From Paenibacillus sp. UNC499MF (GTDB lineage: Bacteria; Bacillota; Bacilli; Paenibacillales; NBRC-103111): a DNA stretch of 64,000 nt. This document shows, piece after piece, positions 60,444 to 64,000 of this stretch (within the stretch, counting starts at the first letter, position 1; every line of letters starts with the position of its first letter). A program made the translations under genes and the position numbers. The notes below the pieces were generated by a model, which worked only from the letters and a program-made list of their open reading frames with translations, made no database searches and was not told where the DNA came from. The stretch lies in the NCBI RefSeq assembly GCF_900107975.1, contig NZ_FNVF01000007.1:160085-224084 (forward strand). The letters are read 5' to 3'.

Positions 60444-62528
60444 TTAAACGGAGCAGCTCAGGCATTCTTCCATGGTCAGCCGCTTCGTGCGGGTGTAGTA
60501 GAGCGATTTGAGGCCTTTTTTGGCGGCGTACAGGTAGTTGCGGGCAAGCTCGCGGGTCGAGATGTCGCTGTTTACGTGCAGCACCGTTGAAATGCCCTGA
60601 TCCACATGCTCCTGGATTTCCGCGATAAGATCGATGATCTTGAACGGGTCCATCCGGTAAGCCGACTTGTAGAAGAACATGTTTTCCTTGGACAGATACG
60701 GCATCGGATAGTAAGTGGTCGAGTTCGCATACGTACGCGTTTCGATCTGATCGACGATCGGCATGACGCTGGAAGTCGCGTTTTGCACGTACGAGATGCT
60801 CTGTGTCGGCGCGATGGCCAGACGGTAAGCATGGTACAGGCCGTGCTTCATGACTTGCTCTTTCAGAGCTTTCCAGTCTTCCGGCGACGGAAGATCCATG
60901 CCTTCGAAAAGAGCTTTGATTTTATCGGATTCGGGACGGTAATCTTTCACTTCATACTTGGCAAAATAGGTGCCCTTCGCATATTCGGAGCGTTCGAAAT
61001 CGGCGAAAGTGACACCGCGGTCGCGTGCGATTTCCATGCTTTTCTCCAGCGAGTAGAAGTTGATGGCCATGAAGAAGGCGCGCGCGAATTCTTTCGCTTC
61101 CGGGCTTTCGTAAGCGATCCGGTTTTTGGACAGATAGCCGTGCAGGTTCATCGCGCCGAGACCGACGGAATGAAGCTCCTTGTTCGCTTTCACAACGCCC
61201 GGAGCGTTCGCGACCGTCGTGTTGTCGCTGACGGAAGTCAGCGCTTCGATGCCGCTGTGGACGGAGTCGCGGATGCTTTTCGTTTCCATCACGTTCACGA
61301 TATTAAGCGAAGCGAGGTTGCAGGAAATGTCCCGGCGGATAATATCGCCTTGGCCGTAATCGCCGATCTCCGTCGTTTCCTGGAGCTGGAAAATTTCCGT
61401 GCACAGGTTGGACATTTTCACTTTACCGATGTCTTTCAGAGCATGTCCGCGGTTCGCGTTGGAACGGTTCATGATGTACGGATAGCCGGATTCCAGCTGG
61501 ATAACGGCAATCTTGGTCAGCATGTCTCGGGCGCTCATGACGACTTTCTTCTTCACGTTCGGGTTGGCGAGCAGCTCTTCATACATCTCGTCGATATTCA
61601 TATCGTCGAGGTGACGGCCGTACTCCTTGTAGACGGAGAACGGGGCGAACACGTGCAGCGGCTTGTTCTGCTCGGCCAGCTCGTAAAACTTCTGCGGCAC
61701 GATCAGACCGATGGAAAGCGTTTGGATACGGGATTTCTCGTCCGCGTTGATCTTTTTGCAGTCGAGGAATTCGATGATGTCCCAGCCGAACACGGAGTAG
61801 TAGACCGCTCCGGAGCCCCGGCGCTGACCCATCTGATCGGCATAGGAGAAGGCATCCTCAAGCAGCTTCATGACGGGCATGATGCCTTTGGCGGCGCCTT
61901 CGACGCCTTTGATCGGCTCGCCGCGTCCGCGCAGCTTGGACATGTTCACGGCTACGCCGCCGCCGATTTTGGACAGCTGCATGCAGGTGCCGATGACGTA
62001 CTGAATGGAATTCAGGGAGTCGTCCATCTCCAGCAGGAAGCAGGAGACCATTTCGCCCCGGCGGCTGCGTCCGGCGTTCAGGAACGTCGGCGTAGCCGGC
62101 TGGACGCGCTGCTCGATGATCGCCTTGGCGATCCGCTGGGCTTTGCCGAAGTCGCCTTCACCGAGGTGAAGGGCGACGATGGCGGCGCGGTCCTCGTACG
62201 ATTCGAGGACTTGCTTTTTATCGTTGGTACGCAGGGCGTAATCTTTATAAAATTTCGAAGCGGCCATGTAGGACTGGAACTTAAAGCCGCTTTTGCGGAT
62301 CGTTTCGTGGATGGCTTCGATCTGCTCCAGCGTGTACTGCTCGTACACGTTTTCGTAGAAATCCTCGCCGATCAGATAATCGTAGCGTTCTTTGATGCTG
62401 CCGAAAGGGACGGTCTGCCCCTGGACTTCTTCAAGGAAGGCGTCCAGCGCTTCGCGGTCTTTCTCCAGGCGGTAAAAACCGTCTTCCCCCGGTATCATGA
62501 GTTCGTTGTTCAGTTCAATATGCTTCAA
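60444..62528 (-). CDS. nrdE: class Ib ribonucleotide reductase, alpha subunit
   Basis: 694 residues from TTG 62528 (AAAGGGG ten bases before); upstream in-frame codons overlap nrdI without a ribosome binding site. N-terminal ELNNELMIPGEDGFY; RGEMVSCFLLEMDDS carries a substrate-site Cys, MNRSNANRGHAL and MSNLCTEIFQ the second Cys region, APTQSISYVQNATSSVMPI the conserved C-terminal core, and the tail MEECLSCSV the thioredoxin-type Cys pair. No N-terminal ATP cone, as usual for NrdE. It reduces all four ribonucleotides. It overlaps nrdI by 14 bases. Confidence 0.93.
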   Translation of the reverse strand: MKHIELNNELMIPGEDGFYRLEKDREALDAFLEEVQGQTVPFGSIKERYDYLIGEDFYENVYEQYTLEQIEAIHETIRKSGFKFQSYMAASKFYKDYALRTNDKKQVLESYEDRAAIVALHLGEGDFGKAQRIAKAIIEQRVQPATPTFLNAGRSRRGEMVSCFLLEMDDSLNSIQYVIGTCMQLSKIGGGVAVNMSKLRGRGEPIKGVEGAAKGIMPVMKLLEDAFSYADQMGQRRGSGAVYYSVFGWDIIEFLDCKKINADEKSRIQTLSIGLIVPQKFYELAEQNKPLHVFAPFSVYKEYGRHLDDMNIDEMYEELLANPNVKKKVVMSARDMLTKIAVIQLESGYPYIMNRSNANRGHALKDIGKVKMSNLCTEIFQLQETTEIGDYGQGDIIRRDISCNLASLNIVNVMETKSIRDSVHSGIEALTSVSDNTTVANAPGVVKANKELHSVGLGAMNLHGYLSKNRIAYESPEAKEFARAFFMAINFYSLEKSMEIARDRGVTFADFERSEYAKGTYFAKYEVKDYRPESDKIKALFEGMDLPSPEDWKALKEQVMKHGLYHAYRLAIAPTQSISYVQNATSSVMPIVDQIETRTYANSTTYYPMPYLSKENMFFYKSAYRMDPFKIIDLIAEIQEHVDQGISTVLHVNSDISTRELARNYLYAAKKGLKSLYYTRTKRLTMEECLSCSV

Positions 62529-62874
62529 GATGGCGCACCCCTTTATGGAATCGTTCCACGTCGCTAGACGTGCCGGATAGTTCGAATTTGGCAAGCACCG
62601 GAACACCGTATGCCGATGAAATGCGGTCGGCGCTCAGGGCAAAAGATTGTCCCCAGTTCTGGTTGCCGCTTGCGGCGACACCGCGCAGAAGGGAAGAGTG
62701 ATGTTTCAGGAAGTCCAGCACTTTGCCGGGAATTTGACCGAATCCGGTCGTATAGGTAACAAGGACGAACGGCTCCTGGATCGTCAAATCCTCTTCGATC
62801 CGTACGGCCTTCAAATTGAGCTTGTTAATGAAACGTTGAACATTTCCCGTACGGGAATCGTAAACTACCAGCAT
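62515..62874 (-). CDS. nrdI: flavodoxin-like protein NrdI
   Basis: 119 residues: flavodoxin-like start LVVYDSRTGNVQRFI binding FMN phosphate, TYTTGFGQIPGKVLDFL and AASGNQNWGQSFALSAD, matching NrdI. It provides the oxidant that assembles the manganese-tyrosyl radical in NrdF. First gene of nrdIEF; GGAAAGGAAG precedes the ATG. The ~300-base leader upstream holds a B12 aptamer and a terminator immediately before the start. Confidence 0.93.
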   Translation of the reverse strand: MLVVYDSRTGNVQRFINKLNLKAVRIEEDLTIQEPFVLVTYTTGFGQIPGKVLDFLKHHSSLLRGVAASGNQNWGQSFALSADRISSAYGVPVLAKFELSGTSSDVERFHKGVRHLEAY

Positions 62875-62900
62875 GGAAGCATCTTCCTTTCCACTCTATC

Positions 62901-62944
62901 AAAAATACGGGGCGCGCCGGCTACGGGAAGTAGTCGGCGCGCCC
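62901..62944 (-). terminator. terminator just before nrdI, likely riboswitch expression platform
   Basis: On the minus strand GGGCGCGCCGACTAC, loop TTCCC, GTAGCCGGCGCGCCC (15 bp, one mismatch), then CGTATTTTTG. It lies 27 bases before the nrdI ATG. Confidence 0.8.
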
Positions 62945-62997
62945 GGATGAAAGCCGCCCCTTGTGACAAAGAGCGGCTCTGGATTCACAGTCAGCTC

Positions 62998-63040
62998 CCG
63001 GCCTTTTCGCGTGCCTCTGACGGCACGGCGAAAAGGCCGG
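62998..63040 (-). other. large hairpin in the nrd leader
   Basis: CCGGCCTTTTCGCC-GTGCC folds on GGCAC-GCGAAAAGGCCGG with one bulge. It has no T run and may be part of alternative folding between aptamer and terminator. A second small hairpin AGCCGC/GCGGCT lies at 62952-62977. Confidence 0.5.
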
Positions 63041-63173
63041 CTGAAGCCGCGCGTACAAGCCGGCTGCCCGGCTCCCCGCCCGAAGGCGGTGGAGGGACGG
63101 CCGTGTGCTATGCGGCTGCAATGTGAAAAACGTCCGGACACCTCCCTATCTCCCGTAGGTTCAGCGGTGTCTT

Positions 63174-63346
63174 TCAGACAGGCAGGTCTCCTGGCTCCAG
63201 GTTCATTGCGCCCCTCCGCGGCCTTCCCGACGGCATTCGTCAGTGGCGGTATGGGTGGGGCGCTCCCCGTTGACAGTGGCGGGACCGCGCCGGATTCGCA
63301 CCGGACTTCCCTTTTGATTCCCGCCTCCGGGGCGGGAAACCTGTCT
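63174..63346 (-). ncRNA. cobalamin (B12) riboswitch
   Basis: On the minus strand the conserved B12 elements are present in order: GGAAGTCCGGTGCGAATCC core, GCGCGGTCCCGCCACTGT, and the B12 box AGCCAGGAGACCTGCC at the 3' side, with AGACAGG/CCTGTCT closing P1 (63340-63346 and 63174-63180). It controls the nrdIEF leader, presumably switching off this B12-independent reductase when cobalamin is plentiful. A second terminator-like hairpin (GACACC/GGTGTC near 63137-63171) is also present. Confidence 0.92.
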
Positions 63347-63357
63347 AATCCATATAT

Positions 63358-63415
63358 AGTCTATATATAGTGAATATGTAGGTGATAGATATGAATTTAC
63401 CTCAATATATTGTGG
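63358..63415 (-). promoter_or_regulatory. two NrdR-box-like palindromes
   Basis: AGTCTATATATAGTGA at 63358-63373 and CCTCAATATATTGTGG at 63400-63415, both close to the palindromic NrdR box ACACTATATATAGTGT. Their centres are 42 bases apart, about four helical turns. The upstream one falls between the -35 and -10 boxes of the nrd promoter. Confidence 0.75.
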
Positions 63416-63423
63416 TTTGTCAA
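63394..63423 (-). promoter_or_regulatory. promoter of the nrdIEF operon
   Basis: On the minus strand TTGACA (63423-63418), 18 bases, TAAATT (63399-63394). The predicted start near 63387 lies just before the aptamer. Confidence 0.6.
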
Positions 63424-63614
63424 CTGTGCGTAAGGACTCAACAAGGGGAGAAAAACCGAGATAAAAGGCGAAAAAGGTGTGATAACCTGCCCATAAACGG
63501 GCGAGATTTTATTTCCGTTTCTTTTTATTTCGACAAAGTTTGCGGGCGACGGCGGGACGTGCGGCCAAGCGGGTTTTCACGCGCGGAGCGGGGTATTTTT
63601 CACGTGAGCCAATT
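63424..63614. other. intergenic stretch, nothing recognised
   Basis: Between the nrd promoter and the next terminator. Open frames here have no family resemblance or good ribosome binding site. Confidence 0.4.
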
Positions 63615-63656
63615 AAAAAAGATCAAGCTCCTTGGATGGAGCTTGATCCCTTTTTA
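63615..63656. terminator. bidirectional terminator
   Basis: AAAAAAGATCAAGCTCC, loop TTGG, then the complement ATGGAGCTTGATC and a T run; it begins at the stop codon of the minus-strand gene at the right edge. Confidence 0.85.
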
Positions 63657-63998
63657 CATGTTTACATTCTTTTTGTTGTTCTTTTTATAAAGATTCATTA
63701 TGCCTGCAAGTATCCATTCAATCACGTGCAGAGCGACAGACAAAGTGAGAGCGGACAAAAGATCCTTGATGTAAACACCGGGAATTAGATGGGCAAAAAC
63801 ATAAATCAGAAGACTGTCTGCGATTATGGTGATGATTTGTCTGCCGTAAACGGAAGGGGGCCTTTTGAGCCCGTAACGGATCATGGCATGGAGGAGGGGA
63901 TGAATAAAGGTCTCGAAGAACAGAAAGCTCAGCAAGATGACCAGAGAGAAAGTGAAGAGATCCGCTTTGCCGGAAAAACTGATCAGTGTGCTGGTATG
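63654..63998 (-). CDS. multi-pass membrane protein, unknown (partial)
   Basis: The minus-strand frame is open to the right edge, giving 114 visible C-terminal residues; a TTG at 63935 could also start a complete 93-residue protein. Hydrophobic segments: LFTFSLVILLSFLFFETFIHPLLH, IADSLLIYVFAHLIPGV and LLSALTLSVALHVIEWILAGIM, followed by a basic tail (YKKNNKKNVNM). The family is not recognised. A terminator follows directly. Confidence 0.6.
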   Translation of the reverse strand, partial: HTSTLISFSGKADLFTFSLVILLSFLFFETFIHPLLHAMIRYGLKRPPSVYGRQIITIIADSLLIYVFAHLIPGVYIKDLLSALTLSVALHVIEWILAGIMNLYKKNNKKNVNM

Positions 63999-64000
63999 CT

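Noticed and set aside
63382-63690. Plus-strand 102-residue open frame
   Set aside because: It runs through the nrd promoter, NrdR-like sites and a terminator, has no ribosome binding site and no recognisable domain.

Overview
The window reads as chromosomal DNA of a moderately GC-rich, endospore-forming Firmicute, most likely Paenibacillaceae. Evidence: a gerPABCDE spore-germination operon, a YesM/YesN two-component pair beside a sugar ABC importer, strong AAGGAGG-type ribosome binding sites with frequent TTG/GTG starts, a RelP/YwaC-type small alarmone synthetase, a YwmB-like protein and a class Ib ribonucleotide reductase behind a cobalamin riboswitch. No rRNA, tRNA, CRISPR array, transposase or prophage gene was seen.

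Layout. 1-3.4 kb: end of a Gfo/Idh oxidoreductase, a HAD phosphatase, an AT-rich patch with a DUF7336-like and a HEAT-repeat gene (immunity-like), and a secreted protein. 3.6-6.1 kb: a YtrA-type GntR/ABC operon. 6.1-11.3 kb: an autoregulated-looking GntR gene with a drug/metabolite transporter, a DnaA-box-like cluster ahead of a GNAT gene, a histidine phosphatase, threonine synthase and a K+ channel. 11.5-16.1 kb (minus strand): small alarmone synthetase, a nucleotidyltransferase preceded by a leader peptide and an SD-sequestering hairpin, then a sensorless hybrid histidine kinase behind a CarH-like cobalamin-binding protein. 16.3-23.5 kb: YesM/YesN and a sugar ABC importer without its own ATPase.

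24.5-35.3 kb is the most unusual block: acyl carrier protein, ATP-grasp ligase, GT-B glycosyltransferase, radical SAM/SPASM enzyme, three-gene ABC-2 exporter, MDR dehydrogenase, GH3 hexosaminidase and a BtrH_N-like protein. The parts recall the carrier-protein side-chain machinery of butirosin biosynthesis, but there is no aminocyclitol synthase, so the product is unknown.

35.5-51.6 kb: membrane and stress proteins, a multi-PAS hybrid kinase, a second ABC-2 exporter split around a D,D-carboxypeptidase, a VOC protein, an OmpR-type two-component pair, the gerP operon and an Hsp20-like protein. 51.9-58.9 kb: another OmpR-type pair, then TetR - HlyD-like adaptor - ABC-2 permease - TolC-like protein with no ATPase. 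59.2-63.5 kb: nrdI-nrdE-nrdF on the minus strand under NrdR-box-like sites and a B12 riboswitch. The window ends in a partial membrane-protein gene.

All calls come from reading the sequence and recognising families; no database search was run.
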